Of a stretch of 64,000 nt of DNA, positions 25,672-37,552 are shown piece after piece. This DNA comes from Polytrichum commune (taxonomy: Eukaryota; Streptophyta; Polytrichopsida; Polytrichales; Polytrichaceae), in the NCBI GenBank assembly GCA_950295325.1, contig OX485809.1:3904001-3968000 (forward strand), written 5' to 3'. Numbering within the stretch: the stretch's first letter is position 1; the number at the start of each line of letters is the position of its first letter. The notes beneath the pieces were generated by a model. That model made no database searches, was not told the DNA's origin, and was given only the letters and a program-made list of their open reading frames with translations. The translations under genes were made by a program, and so were the position numbers.

Positions 25672-28600
25672 ATGCTGATCGAGGTGGCAGGTTGGGTGGC
25701 CCCGCACGGCAGCCTAATCTCCTCTTGGATGGCGTCGGTCCCGCGTGCATTGCTCCTACTTGTGCTGCTTCTTGCGGGTGCTCTCATTCTGTTTTACGGC
25801 AGATCACTCTATTCCTCCGCATCCACATGGAGAGCCGCCTTGTCGGGAGTTCCACCCGTGGCCTGGATGCTCTCCAAAGCTTTCAAGGGGAGTAATTCGC
25901 CAAAAAACAAATCTGACAAACGAACATGCGTGGTGGAGAAAATACCTAATCAGGACACTGTGGAGGGTCGCCGCTTGTCCAGAAGCGAATTCTATCGACT
26001 CAACAAGCAATTCGATTACAACTCTTCTCCTGTGAGTGATCCATCGCCCTCTCTCTCATTTTCTATCTTTGGAAATTCATTAACATGCATTGCTGCCAAA
26101 TACCTTGTACACGTTGGAGAAATTTTCAGCCAGATTTCCGAAGCGGATAGATGTTCTCCTCACGAGTCTTTCTGCAAGTTATCGGTGCCACGATTGGTAC
26201 ACTAGACTTCAGTGACAGACAATTTGGCTAAACGAACTTTGACTCATCCTGGTCTGTCTGTCTGTCTGTCTGTCTCTCTCCATCGGCATGCATTGTTGTC
26301 GAATACCTTGTGCATATTGAAGCAAATTATCTGCCAGATTGCCCAAGTGGATAGATGTTCTCCTCACGAGTCCTGCTTATTGATTGTTACTGGAAATCAC
26401 AGATAAATTCTTTATACTTATCTTGACTGATCCTGGTAGCATGCTCCGTGTGAGATCTTGTGAGTCCATCTCTCCTGGACCAATTGAAGTCCATCGGCAA
26501 GCATTGGTGCCGAATATCTTGGACACATTGGAGCACTTTTTTGCCAGATTGTCCAACCGGATGGGTGTTCTCCTCGCAAGTCCTGCTTATTATTGTCACT
26601 AGGATTTACTGCCAGACAATTTTCAAAAAACTCATTTTCAACTGATCTTGAAAGCATTTTCTGTGTCTCTTTTGAGTCCATCTCCCTCTCTCCCTCTGTT
26701 GACATCCATCGGCATGCATTACTCCGAAATACCTTGTGGAGAAATTTTCTGTTGGATTGCCGAAGCAGATGGATGCTGCGGCTAGTTCTGCTTGTTGATT
26801 GTTCATGGAATTCAGAGACAACTTCCTAAAACCAAATTTGACTGATCTTGGAAAGCACTTGCCTTGTGAGATCTTAGGAGTCCATCTCCCCCTCTCCTAT
26901 TGAAATCCATTGGCAAGCATTGCTGCCGAATACCTTGTACATAATAGAGCAATTTTCGTCTCTTATTGCCACTGAGATGAGATTGTTGCAGGTGGTCCTT
27001 CTAGTTTAACAACCTCAATGCTCCTCTTCTTCGTAGAATCCTCGCTTCCATACTCCTCGTTGCCCCGTGCTCTCATTGGTTGCTGCTATTTTAATTTCTA
27101 AATTATTTATTGAGCTTTCCACATTAGTGACCTAAAAATGGAGCAAAGCACACATATGTACAAAAGTGTTAAGATTGTTATCGAGATTCACAACTCTTTG
27201 GATTATACTTAAAGCATTTTCCAGTGTGTCAATTCCCCTCTCTTTCTCTCCATCTCTCCGGCAAATGAAGAAATCCAGCGTCAAGGATTACTGCCGAATT
27301 CCATATTAGACCAATTTTTTTTTTTTTTTTTCTTGTTGCCCACTGAAATTGGTATTGGAATTCTCAAAACTGTGGATTGACCCTGGAAGCATTTTTGTGT
27401 GTGTTGTGCAGCATAATGACAAGGATCTAGGGCTCAAAGTGACAGAGGTGAAAAAATCTTCTTTCTTCAAGTCCCTTCGCAAGTACTGCATGCATGATGA
27501 CACGTGCATATATATATATGTAAAATGTATAATAATTTATATAATGTACATATATATGTATAATTTATTTATTTATGGTTAAGGTTGGTCAAGCTGACGA
27601 TTTGGCATGCCAGCATAGCATAGGCTAGGCTTTTCTTAACCACTGATGATTTATTTGTCTGATATTAGGCATTTGTGAGGAATTCACGGGGATTGGAGAT
27701 TTTTGTTAAGAGCTGGGTGGCCGTGGAGGGTGAACCCAATGGCCTCATTTTTCTTTGCCATGGCTATGGAGATACTGTCACCTTCTTCACTGAAGGTGAG
27801 TCTCAAGTGTAGCAGAATCACATAATTGAATGTTGTATTGTTTTCTTCACCAAATTCACACAAATACACGTGTACCATAAGGTGCATTGTTTCCACTAGG
27901 TGCAGTATATCCCGTATAAGACTAGACTGCAGTATACCCCTAACTTTTCTCTTGAGAAATTTAAAGATGATTGTGATGCCTTGTGATTCTTAGTACTTTG
28001 TATTTTGGTCGTGAAACTCTTGATGTTTGGGGATCAATGCAGGTGTAGCACGTTCTTTGGCACTAGCTGGCTACGCTGTCTATGGCATGGATTATCCTGG
28101 ACACGGTCTATCTGAAGGCTTGCACACCTATATTCCAGATTTCGACAAGCTTGTTGACGACGTCATAGAGCAATACGCCATGATAAAAGGTTCACTAAGC
28201 TTTCTTTGAAATCACTTCACCAGATTTTTCTTTGTTAGTTGGTAGGCTGTAATGTAGGGTTTCCCTCATCCCCCGCCCTGTTCCTTTTTGGGTAGGACAT
28301 CATCAGTGTTTGGGGAGATTTTTGGGCATAATCTGTCAAAACCCCAGTGTTTCCTAGTGCAACCGGTTACATGTTGGGATCTTTTGGTTTTCCTTCATTA
28401 ATTTGAGGTATAATACAGAGATTCTTCTTAAATGATACGGAATTTTCGTGAAGTCTTCAACTTCAACTGGTTATTTCCCAATCTCAACCAGTTCATCTGT
28501 AACTCATGGTCAATTCTCTCTGTTCATTGGACATCATTGCTCGACAGGACATTACAAGAGTATGTTATACACCCGGTTCAAATCAATTGTTGAGTTTTAA

Positions 28601-31600
28601 GTAGGGCAAGGCCCTTCTGGTTGGGCTTTCAGGATATGAAGTGTAATCTCTGGGGGGAGGGGTCTTCATTTTTGGAAAGCCCTCCCTTTACCCTACATTT
28701 GGAGCTCCTTGTTTGAATAACCCAGATGCTCGGGACTCATGCATTGTGTTGACCTTGCTAGCATTTGCATCTTAGATCGATTATGGTTACATTATTTTTA
28801 TTTTATTTTTTCTTGCATGCTAATAATTACCTTTGGAAACCCTGCATTTAGAATGTTTCAAACAATTATCAACTAGGTTTTGGAGGATTTCTAAGAGGGG
28901 AGCTCGTGAAAGTGCTCTTAAGCATAATTAGGGCGTTGTCTCAAATAAAGTCTACATTGGGGTTAAATTTGCCTAATCTCTCTTGGTTTTCTTGTGTCGA
29001 AGTTGAGGTCTAAGTACACATGCTATATAACAATCTGCTTGAATCTTCTCATTGCCTTTGGAGTGTTGGCATTTGAGCATTAGTACTAATCATAAGGCTA
29101 TATCCACACTGACACCTATGATTGTGCTTTGTCATTTGCTAGAGTTCCATCTTGTTACAACTTTCTACTAAGAGTATCATTTTCTGTCAAGTTACTTTGT
29201 AAATTATGCTCCTTGATGTGCATACGAATTATTTATGTTATCTAGGTGAAATTATTACATCATTGGTAAAAAGTTACAACAACGTGTCACTTCTCCACAT
29301 GGTAACCACAATAATAGGTGTAGAAGGTGCAATTACTAACTTTGGAGTACTGGGTGCAGGACGGCCCGAGTTTGAGGGCCTCCCTTGTTTTCTTTTTGGG
29401 GAGTCAATGGGAGGAGCGGTGGCTTTGAAAGCGCATCTAAAAAACCCAAGCATGTGGGATGGGGCGGTTCTTGTGGCTCCCATGTGCAAGATTGCTGAAA
29501 CTATGTACCCACCATGGTATTTGGTCAAAATTATGATCGCGCTCGCCCACATCATTCCCAAGGCCAAGCTTGTTCCCAACAACAATATTGCGACTATTGG
29601 TTGCCGTGACCTGGAGAAGAGGAAAATTGTAAGTCAAATGTCAACAACTTCGAGACTTTAGTAAACAAAAAACACATACAGCTTGACTTTTATTAACCTT
29701 GACGAAGATTACCACAATTATTATCAGGTTCGACATAATATTTCAATGTTTCGAGGAAATGTGTCATTTTTGCATTTGGTGAGGACCCACAAATTCTCAT
29801 GTGATAATTATGTTTCGGTACTCCAAGTGTTGAACCAAACCATCGGCTCCAAGTATATGACCTTGGTTGGCATTTAACTTTTGATCGCGTTATGGTCTTT
29901 GTTAGATATATCTTTGCAATATATCGCAAATAACCAATCGAATCAGAAAAGTTTTGAGAGAAGTGGATACTAGAGTTATCCTTCAACTCAATGGGGACTT
30001 GTCATCAGAAGTCGGTCCCCCCATGATGTCTCGATGGTTGTTTGCATGCAAAAAAAAGTAAATGTCTTTCCACTTGTGGTGCACTCTTGGGGTAAGGGTT
30101 TGAAATTTGAATGGAAAACAACCTAGTCTGGTTTGTTAAGACCTCTAGATAGACCAAAATAAATTCAATTCTCAATGAACCAATATAGATTGTTCCAATC
30201 TTCAAACCTCCACAATATTTTCAAACATGTACCAAAAACTTACTATAGACGAAAGATGTTGTATGCGTAACAACCAATTCCCCATCAAAAGTCTTGTTGA
30301 GTTAAAGGATGACTCTAATATCACAAAAGCATATTCATCTTGCATAGGTAATCTAGGGTAAACCTGAAGGAGGCTTAATAGAAGCGATTTTGGAGTGAAT
30401 GGAATTCCTCTTGAAATCTAACTTGTGTGGTTTTTTTTTTTTTTTTTTTTTTTGCAGGCAAGTGTCAATCCGGTTGCTTATGTTGGGAATCCTCGTCTTG
30501 GAACGGCATTGTCTTTGCTCCAGACAACAGATGATATTGCGAGCAAGTTGCATGAGGTTAGATGGCCATATCCTAGCTATAAATGTTGGTACATGTTGAA
30601 GATTTGGTGTAATGATTTTTTTTTTGATTTTGAACATATTATATATGTGGGCCTTGTTACATTTGGGGGAAATTAGTGTGGGAAGCCTCATAAATGTATT
30701 TGGAAAATAAATAGTAGCAAACCATTGCGAGCAAGGGTGAAGGGTATGAAAGTAGAGGTGAGTAAGTATAAGTAGACTTGGTGATAGTAACAATCATTGA
30801 GAGCAATACTCTTAAGAACCGAAATTATATGGGCCTATCAAGTCGGGTGTGCATTTCTTGGACAGTCATGAGCATTGCCACTAAATTGAAGGATGCATTG
30901 GATGTCCAGTCAAGACCATCAATGTAGTATGTCTTGTCTTACTTTCTTGGGTAATCCATCGCTTTTTGCAAGCCTTTGCTTTATTTTTCGAACACAATCA
31001 TAATTTTGGAATTTTCTAGATTTTGCATGAACACGATGTAAGTTGTATGAAGGCAATAAAAGGCCTGAGGAATGCATAAGGTAAGAAGAAAGGAAGAGAG
31101 GGGGGGGGGGGGGAGGGAGAGGGTAGGTAACTTGTACTTGTTTTTGCTAGACAATTTGTACTTATCTTTCAAATGATGTGGCACCTCTATAAACTTTGTT
31201 TTTTCTGAACATTTCTAGGATGTTGTTAAGGGGCTCCATTATTGCATAACATTACTCAACAATGTGGGCCCTTGGAATATAACAATGGGTTGCTAGGAGT
31301 TCAGCGTGAATTTGAGTCTCCTTGTGTAGATTTTCGATCATCTCACTGTTATATTCCAAGGACCCAGAGAACGAGTGCCAAGTGTTGAGTAATATTATGT
31401 AGAAGTAGAAGTGAATTCACCTCTACTCATTCGATTAAGTAAGGCGGGCATACCCAAACCGAATACATAAATCAAAAGCATCACCATATACCAACTATCA
31501 TACATTTGAAGCCCCCAAATTTATGATTAAGATACTTAATGTGGGTTTTTAGGATTCAATGTTGGTTTTGGATATGCGTACCTCAGACTTGATGAATATA

Positions 31601-31995
31601 TTTGCAAACTGCACGACACATTCTGCTGAACTAAAAAAATTCCCTATTTGCTTGTGCAGGTCTCTTTACCAATGCTTGTTCTACACGGTGCGGCAGACCA
31701 AGTCACAGATCCATCGATCAGCAAAATTCTATTTGAGAAGGCCAAGAGCAAAGATAAAACAATCCAACTCTACGAAGACGCGTGGCATTGCCTCTTACTC
31801 GGTGAACCAGATGACGTTGTGAAGCGTGTCATGAAAGATATCATCAGCTGGCTTGACACCCACTCCAGATCCAAGTCCACAAAACCGGAGTCACAAACAT
31901 TTGAGCGAGAGTTGAGTGGGAAAAATTTGGAAGAGCGCGTCACAATTGCTGCAGAGACGCTCATCCGCTTTGGGAAACTCGAAGTCATTCAATAA
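25672..31995 (+). CDS. Monoacylglycerol lipase / caffeoylshikimate esterase-like alpha/beta hydrolase (7 exons)
   Basis: Predicted exons are 25,672-26,031, 27,412-27,447, 27,669-27,795, 28,043-28,189, 29,360-29,628, 30,458-30,556 and 31,660-31,995. All have GT/AG borders and compatible phases, giving about 457 residues. The product is a serine hydrolase that cleaves monoacylglycerols or caffeoyl-shikimate-type esters in plants. The oxyanion motif HGYGD is in exon 3, and DYPGHGLSEGLH is in exon 4. The nucleophile lies in GESMGG in exon 5, followed by VLVAPMCKI, typical of the plant family. The acid D is in HGAADQVTDP and the base H in DAWHCLL, both in exon 7. The first exon adds about 90 residues with a strongly hydrophobic LLLLVLLLAGALILF segment, a likely membrane anchor, which is longer than in many soluble relatives. 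Exon 1 and the 12-residue exon 2 are the least certain. Introns 4 and 5 hold dispersed repeats, and intron 6 holds a run of 14 G. Confidence 0.88.
26040..26960 (+). repeat. Five degenerate tandem copies of a ~205-bp unit in lipase intron 1
   Basis: Copies are centred on CATCGGCATGCATTG-like words at about 26,084, 26,287, 26,499, 26,713 and 26,914. Each is followed by a CCGAATACCTTG word and a GTTCTCCTCACGAGTCCTGC word. Spacings are 201-214 bp. A weaker sixth copy may lie at 27,230-27,300. The copies fall wholly within intron 1. Confidence 0.7.
28305..28512 (+). repeat. Dispersed repeat B, copy in lipase intron 4
   Basis: Shares blocks such as GGAGATTTTTGGGCATAAT, GGTTACATGTTG and TCAACTGGTTATTTC with copies near 38,676 and 53,905, and in reverse with one near 33,333. 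Coding potential is absent. Confidence 0.7.
29681..30316 (+). repeat. Dispersed repeat A, copy 2, with fold-back core (29,972-30,316)
   Basis: The core starts AGAGTTATCCTTCAACTCAA and ends TTGAGTTAAAGGATGACTCT, an imperfect inverted pair of about 20 bp. Inner blocks also mirror each other (AATGAACCAATATAGA against its complement in other copies). A non-autonomous, MITE-like fold-back element is the best description. It sits in lipase intron 5. The part 29,681-29,960 is shared with copy 1 and shows the repeat is longer than the fold-back. Confidence 0.65.
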
Positions 31996-33332
31996 ACTCG
32001 ACTCTTGATTCAAGGAAATGAAGGTCCTCGGAGTGGATTCCGTTTCCCACCACTTACTATCAGGGGTGCGGTAAAATCTGCCCCCCCACCCTCCTCCATA
32101 AAGTTTGTTGTTGATTCATCCCAATTAAAAGCTCATTGGATTCATTTGGGGTTATTGATCCCGATTTAGATGCTAAATCCTTAACAATAACAATCCCCGG
32201 GCTATACGAAGTAGTCAACGATTCCACCCAACTTGTTGTTGGTAAGTGTTGTGAACGTCAACCCCCTCGGTGTAAGAATATGTGACTCCAGAGTCTGTTA
32301 AGTGAGACTTGCAGAATGGACATCATCAATTTTCAACCTTAGGCATGGATAATTGACATTCATAATACACCATATTCAAGACCTAGGCAGAGAGTCCATA
32401 GTGACGCATAATTTTCCAAGTGGAGCGGATCTCTCGTTGCAAGAGGGCTTTAGTATCAACCCACAAGCTTAACATGTAGGAATAGGTTGTTCTGACAACA
32501 TCAAAATTCTTGTCCTTGATGGTGCATTTTGCACTTGTAACATTTGGCCACTTATGCAATTGAATGTGTTGTTTGCTTGCCTGTCACTCATCACCCAAGT
32601 GTTCCTTGCACAATTATCACTCTCAAGAGATTTATCTTTTGTGTGTTTTAGGTTTGTCAAGCTTTAGAAGCGCTTTGTAAAATTTTCTCACAACATAGCC
32701 AATCTACGTTACTAGATGTGATTCTCAAGCATGGGTCTCTCCCCAATTTATTATTTGAAGACCTCCATGAAGCGAACCGGACAACACAAGGCAAAATTCA
32801 ATTTGGTGGACATGTTCATAAAGGCTTATTTTTTTAGAAACAATTCTAGCCCTTGACCTTTAAGTGGCTCACAAAATGAGAAGTCTTTTGACTAGCATGG
32901 TCAAATTTCATCATGAAATGAATAGTTTTGATTGGAGGATAGATTGGTAGTAAGTATAAAAGATGATAGGTCCTAAAGGTTTAATGTGAAACATTGCACA
33001 TTGCACAAATGTCTTGGTCCCTATCAAATACAAATACCCCGAGAGCATATGAGACCATATATGGACAAGCGGAAACTTGACCCTAAATGTCTAGGAGATA
33101 GGGTACACGGTTTTGCAGTACGATGGTATGAGTGAAATATAGGTTGCAGGGTACCATGGGGTCATTGTCTCTCTTCACTATGTTATCTACTTGGAGATGC
33201 CTTGGGCAAACTACGGTGATCACATGTTCTTACCACTAGATGGAGTTGTATGAAGACGGGGAAATTTTTGTGACATCTACCATGGAAGAAGGTAATAATG
33301 CATTGTATCGTCCTAAATTTTGTTATTTTAAG

Positions 33333-33535
33333 CCAAATTGACCCAACGAACAAGGAGAACAGACATCTAGTTACAAATGAACCAGTTGAATTTGAGAATT
33401 AACCGATTGATTGGGAGGAATTTACAAAATATTCCTCAACTTAATAAAGGAAAATTGAATGATGCTAACATGTAACTGGTTTGTATTGGAAACAATAGGA
33501 TCTCAACCGTTTATGCCCAAAAGCCTCCCCGGACA
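33333..33535 (-). repeat. Dispersed repeat B, reverse copy
   Basis: The reverse complement resembles the 28,305 and 53,905 copies, including AACCAGTTGAA and TAACATGTAACTGG as complements of their counterparts. Confidence 0.55.
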
Positions 33536-34744
33536 CTGACTTGACCCCTAGTAAATCGGGGTCAAAGACCTATGTATTTAATGGGAACCATAAATTGGAG
33601 TTAATTTTGCAACAAACATGGGAGGGCCATGTCTTTGTCGCGATCCCCATGGCGTTGTCGTGAACAAAAGTGCTAGATCCATTCCCATAGACTTTTTTTC
33701 ACCATCTAGGACACTTATTATCCCATTTAGTGTGTGCTACTACTATTCAAATTTACGCAGTATAATAACTATGTAATGAGAATGTAATAATTTTACCAAG
33801 CAAAGTCATTTATGTTCTTTAACAATGTTCAAACAACCTATTGAACTTTTGTTAGTAAAAATTGAACTCCTGACTAAGATGTATGTTATTGCATCGCGTG
33901 ATTCCAAATAGTAACACACACTACATGGGATAATCAGTGTAGTGACCAGTAACGAGTGGTAAGTCCAAGGCACTTCCGTAGTGTTGGGTGCCGTTGAACT
34001 TCCACAAAAGTCCAACAACAACACTCCATTCTTCAGAGATTTCCTCTCTGTAGATATCTTTGCCTCTGTAGATGTATATCTTTCTGCACTTGCGATTAGA
34101 GATGTTGAAGATGGAAATAATCACACATACATCCTCATGGAAACCACAGTTATATCCACTTTGATTATTCCCTACTGTGGCTCCAAGAAATAAAAATTGA
34201 TGATTTTTTTTCCATCTTGCTGAACAAAGTGAGACATCTGGTATTGTAGACACGAAGGTGAATACATCTGTGTTTTGGTGGATATTTCCTGTGGTTCAAA
34301 ATCTAAATTAGTTCCATGTCACTGCTATGCAAGATTGATACTGGAATTGATGCTACCCAATTGCCTAATTCCTCTGTAAACTAGTGGGATGCTCCTTACC
34401 AACATTTTTGTAAAGATTAAAGCACAAAGGTGTTGATCTCAATTGTAAAAAATGTCCACGTTGTCTGTCAAATTAGGGTTAACAGAAATGTGGTCATGTG
34501 CATTGAATTTGGGGAGAAGAAAAATTAGTCGTTCCATGTCCATAGTGGGTACAGCTGTGCTAATTGTGACAAAAAAAAATTCTAAACTTAGTCTATATTT
34601 TAGCGACTATCATTGTTTGTCTGCCAAAATATTGGCAGATATACAAAAACATTGAAGTGTCAACCCTAATGATCGCAAGATGCACAAATGCTTGCATGAC
34701 AATTGCGCACTATGTGCATTAGATCAACTATCATCTCAAAATGC

Positions 34745-34990
34745 AAGTGACCGGTGTAGAATGTTGAGTCAGCATTTATACATGTTTCTACTTTCTTAAC
34801 ATTTAGCAACTGATGCATTCAGCATCAATGTAACTCATAAATTCAACCTTTAGGTTTTGCAACTATAAATGTGGAAACAAGATATTAAAATTGCAACCTT
34901 ATGGTTGGTAGGCATTGTTTTAATGGTGTAAATTGATGTGATGGGAACCAATGTAAAATCAATGTTGATGATATATGAATCTAGAGGTTT
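34745..34990 (+). repeat. Dispersed repeat C, copy 1
   Basis: Carries the blocks AACTCATAAATTCAACC, TTGCAACTATAAATGTGGAAAC, GGTAGGCATTG and AAATCAATGTTGATGATATATGAAT. The same blocks recur at 43,940-44,118 and in tandem at 44,440-45,105. Confidence 0.7.
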
Positions 34991-35142
34991 GTAATGATGA
35001 CTCTGGTGTTTGCAACTACCAACACCTAATTGATCTCCAGGTTTGTTTAGATGCAGGAATTTTATCGTCAACAAGCTTACCTGTAAATTTTCAATACCTT
35101 GGACCTTTTGCTTGGTGAGTGATAAGAAGATCAAATTAAGCA

Positions 35143-35865
35143 ATGGAACCAGATGGGCCGAGTGCAAACCCTCGAAGGGCAGCTATGGAAAATTACGGGG
35201 CCAGGCCTGATGTTCATGACCTGCTATCTCGTTTTATGACAGACCTTCTCTGCACACAACCAGATAGTAAGTTTAACTATCACAAACTTCTAAAGTCATA
35301 CATCATCAACACTGATTTCACATTTATCAAACACATCAAAGTACTGTAACATTCAGTCAATGCCCACCAAGTTAGGGTTGCAATTTTGATCTTTTGTTCC
35401 TATGTATTATAGTTGCAAGTGCTGGGCAGAAGGTTGAATTGTGAGTTGAAAGAATACTTCATTAGATGTTGAGTTAGCACTGAGCAGATATTAAGCCCCG
35501 AAGGGTAGGTATCAATGCCAACTCAACATTATACGTTCACCATTCGCATTTTAAATCTCATCAGTAACTTCTATATTGATATGTCACAATGATTTCAAAT
35601 ATACTCGATCTTATCAAAGTACCACATTGAGCCGTTGAAATGTTGAGGAAGGGCTGGAATTAATTAATGAAGGCCCTGAAGGGTATGTATCAAAACTGAC
35701 TCAAGATTGAACACTAGCAACATGATTCCACAATATCTGATTTAATTTTGAATCGTTGCTTTTTTTTCTTGGATAGATGCTGCAACTTTCATGTCAGAGT
35801 GGGTCCAAAAAGAACTAGCAGGGAAAGGGGGATCTCCTGCCCCCCCTCCTGCTGCGAAGAAGTAG
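35143..35865 (+). CDS. Small RIIa/DPY-30-like protein (2 exons, 70 aa)
   Basis: Exon 1 is 35,143-35,266 and exon 2 is 35,777-35,865, joined by a GTAAGT donor and a pyrimidine-rich TAG acceptor in frame, ending in TAG. The product has a short acidic/basic start, then a helical stretch centred on DLLSRFMTDLLCTQPDN and ATFMSEWVQKEL, then a Gly/Pro/Ala-rich tail ending AAKK. The pattern of a hydrophobic helix, QPDN and an aromatic F...W helix matches the two-helix dimerisation/docking fold of PKA RIIa, DPY-30 and RIIAD1-like proteins. In algae and animals these often serve cilia (radial spokes) or chromatin complexes. Family assignment is from this short pattern only. It suggests an organism with motile cells if the ciliary reading is right. 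The neighbouring genes are unrelated. Confidence 0.65.
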
Positions 35866-37530
35866 CAACAAATAGAATCATTTTGTCATAGTCAATTTCC
35901 TACAAGTTTGGCACTACTGCAAAACAAAGATGTTGTAAACATTCTGAAGACATTTGCTATGACAAGCCAGACCTAAAGGTCCAAGATCTTTTGATATTGA
36001 AGGAAAATAGAGGGACCTTAGAGATGTGTCTCAATGTTGATGCAGTGAGACTTCATCTCCTGCAGTGTTTAAAGTGAATATATGTTGGTGCATTTCACAA
36101 ATTTGCATTTCGCAATGCATTTGATACATAAGGTAGACGTGTCTTAAGCGGACACTTTTCTGAGATTGAGGCCTTCTTATGAGAGATTTTGAACACTCAG
36201 GTTTGTGAGGTACTTGCAAATATGTGTGGGGGAAATAGCAAAAATTCACTACCAATTCGAAGTTTGTGGGAATTTGCTATGAATCTCTAAATACAAAAGT
36301 CTGATAGCAAATTTTTTACAAGCTTTCGTCCTTATTAAGAAATGCTAGCATAATGATTTCTCCAACCCACCAATTGAACAGCCATATTGATCTGTGGAGT
36401 TGGAAGTGTCCACAATAGGCATGCATACTTTACAAAGCTTGCACAATACAGGATGAAAATAATCTCCAGAGCATCCTCTAGAATGCACAATATGTAGGGT
36501 ATGAAAATGCAGAGAAGGAATTGTGATAATTTTACAGTAAATAAGGTGTAACCCCTTGACAAAAAGCTGCACCCAGCATACAAAACAAGGGTGGGGGGTC
36601 CTGTTTGTGGTTTTGTGTGGAATTTAGAAAACACAAATGTGATCTGGAGTTTTAAGGGTTTACAACATAAATATTTTCCTGTGCTATGCATTGAAAAGAA
36701 TGCATCTTAGCTAGGTCAAAAGTTGTCTATGTTATAGCTAACGGATGTGCCGCGACACCATTTGATCAATTGCCTTCAAGTCAGGGTCACAACATGTGCA
36801 GCCTACACCATGTGTCTTTGATCTGCATGAATAGTTGGCATTAGCCATAAAGTAGCAAAGGAAGTGTTCATTAAAGCAAGCAATGGGACTTTAACTCATG
36901 AAACTTTTCCTCGGGAGCTGGCCCCCTATATTTTTATATTTGTTGTTCTGCACACACTATTGTTGACTTTTGGTTAGGAGTTGCTTGTTTTGAATTCAAA
37001 ACCTTCTATGTTTAGTAAGTTAATGGTGCATGCTTGGAGGTTTGAACAAAGAACATCCTATATCAGTTCACTAAGGGTCAAACTCATTTTGGCCTGCCAA
37101 GAGGTGGTAAAAATGAGACTGGTCCTCAATGAACCGAAATAGGTTGTTCTTCATGCAAATTCAGACCCTACCTCCAAGCATGCAGCACAAGTGGAAAGAA
37201 AATTAATAATGTTGTATGCAAAACAACCAATGGCAAATCATACGGGATGAACTCCCAACCAAAAGTCCTATTGATATTAATGATTTGTTTCCACTCATGG
37301 TGCATGCTCAGAGGTAGTATTTGAATTTGAATACAGAGCAACCCATTTCGGTTCATTGAGAGCCAAACTCATTTTAGCACCTCTTGCATGCCGCCATGAG
37401 TTTCACCCTAAATGAACCAATACAGAATATTCTTAATTGAAACCTCACAGTACCTCCACGCATTGCACCACAACGTTACTGAACATGGAAGGTGTTGTGT
37501 ACAAAACAACCAACTCCTGACCAAAAGTCA
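35866..37530. other. Intergenic DNA between the convergent RIIa-like and CobW-like genes
   Basis: No gene is visible. The right part (from about 37,010) belongs to dispersed repeat A. Words such as TGCATGCTTGGAGGTTTGAAC and TCAATGAACC followed by AGGTTGTTCTTCAT recur. Confidence 0.45.
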
Positions 37531-37552
37531 TGTCAAGTTAGAGGGTAACTCT
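37010..37552 (+). repeat. Dispersed repeat A, copy 3 (probably two overlapping copies)
   Basis: Several blocks of repeat A occur twice here in both orientations. The stretch ends AGTTAGAGGGTAACTCT, the right arm seen in copy 2. The end of the last CobW exon overlaps this repeat. Confidence 0.6.

Larger units (their letters stand above)
32000..35140. other. Intergenic DNA with dispersed repeats
   Basis: No gene is visible. A reverse copy of repeat B lies at about 33,333-33,535. A small inverted repeat (TTATCCCATTTAGTGTGTG at about 33,719 against CACACACTACATGGGATAA at about 33,914) marks another short fold-back. Repeat C occupies about 34,745-34,990. Confidence 0.45.
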
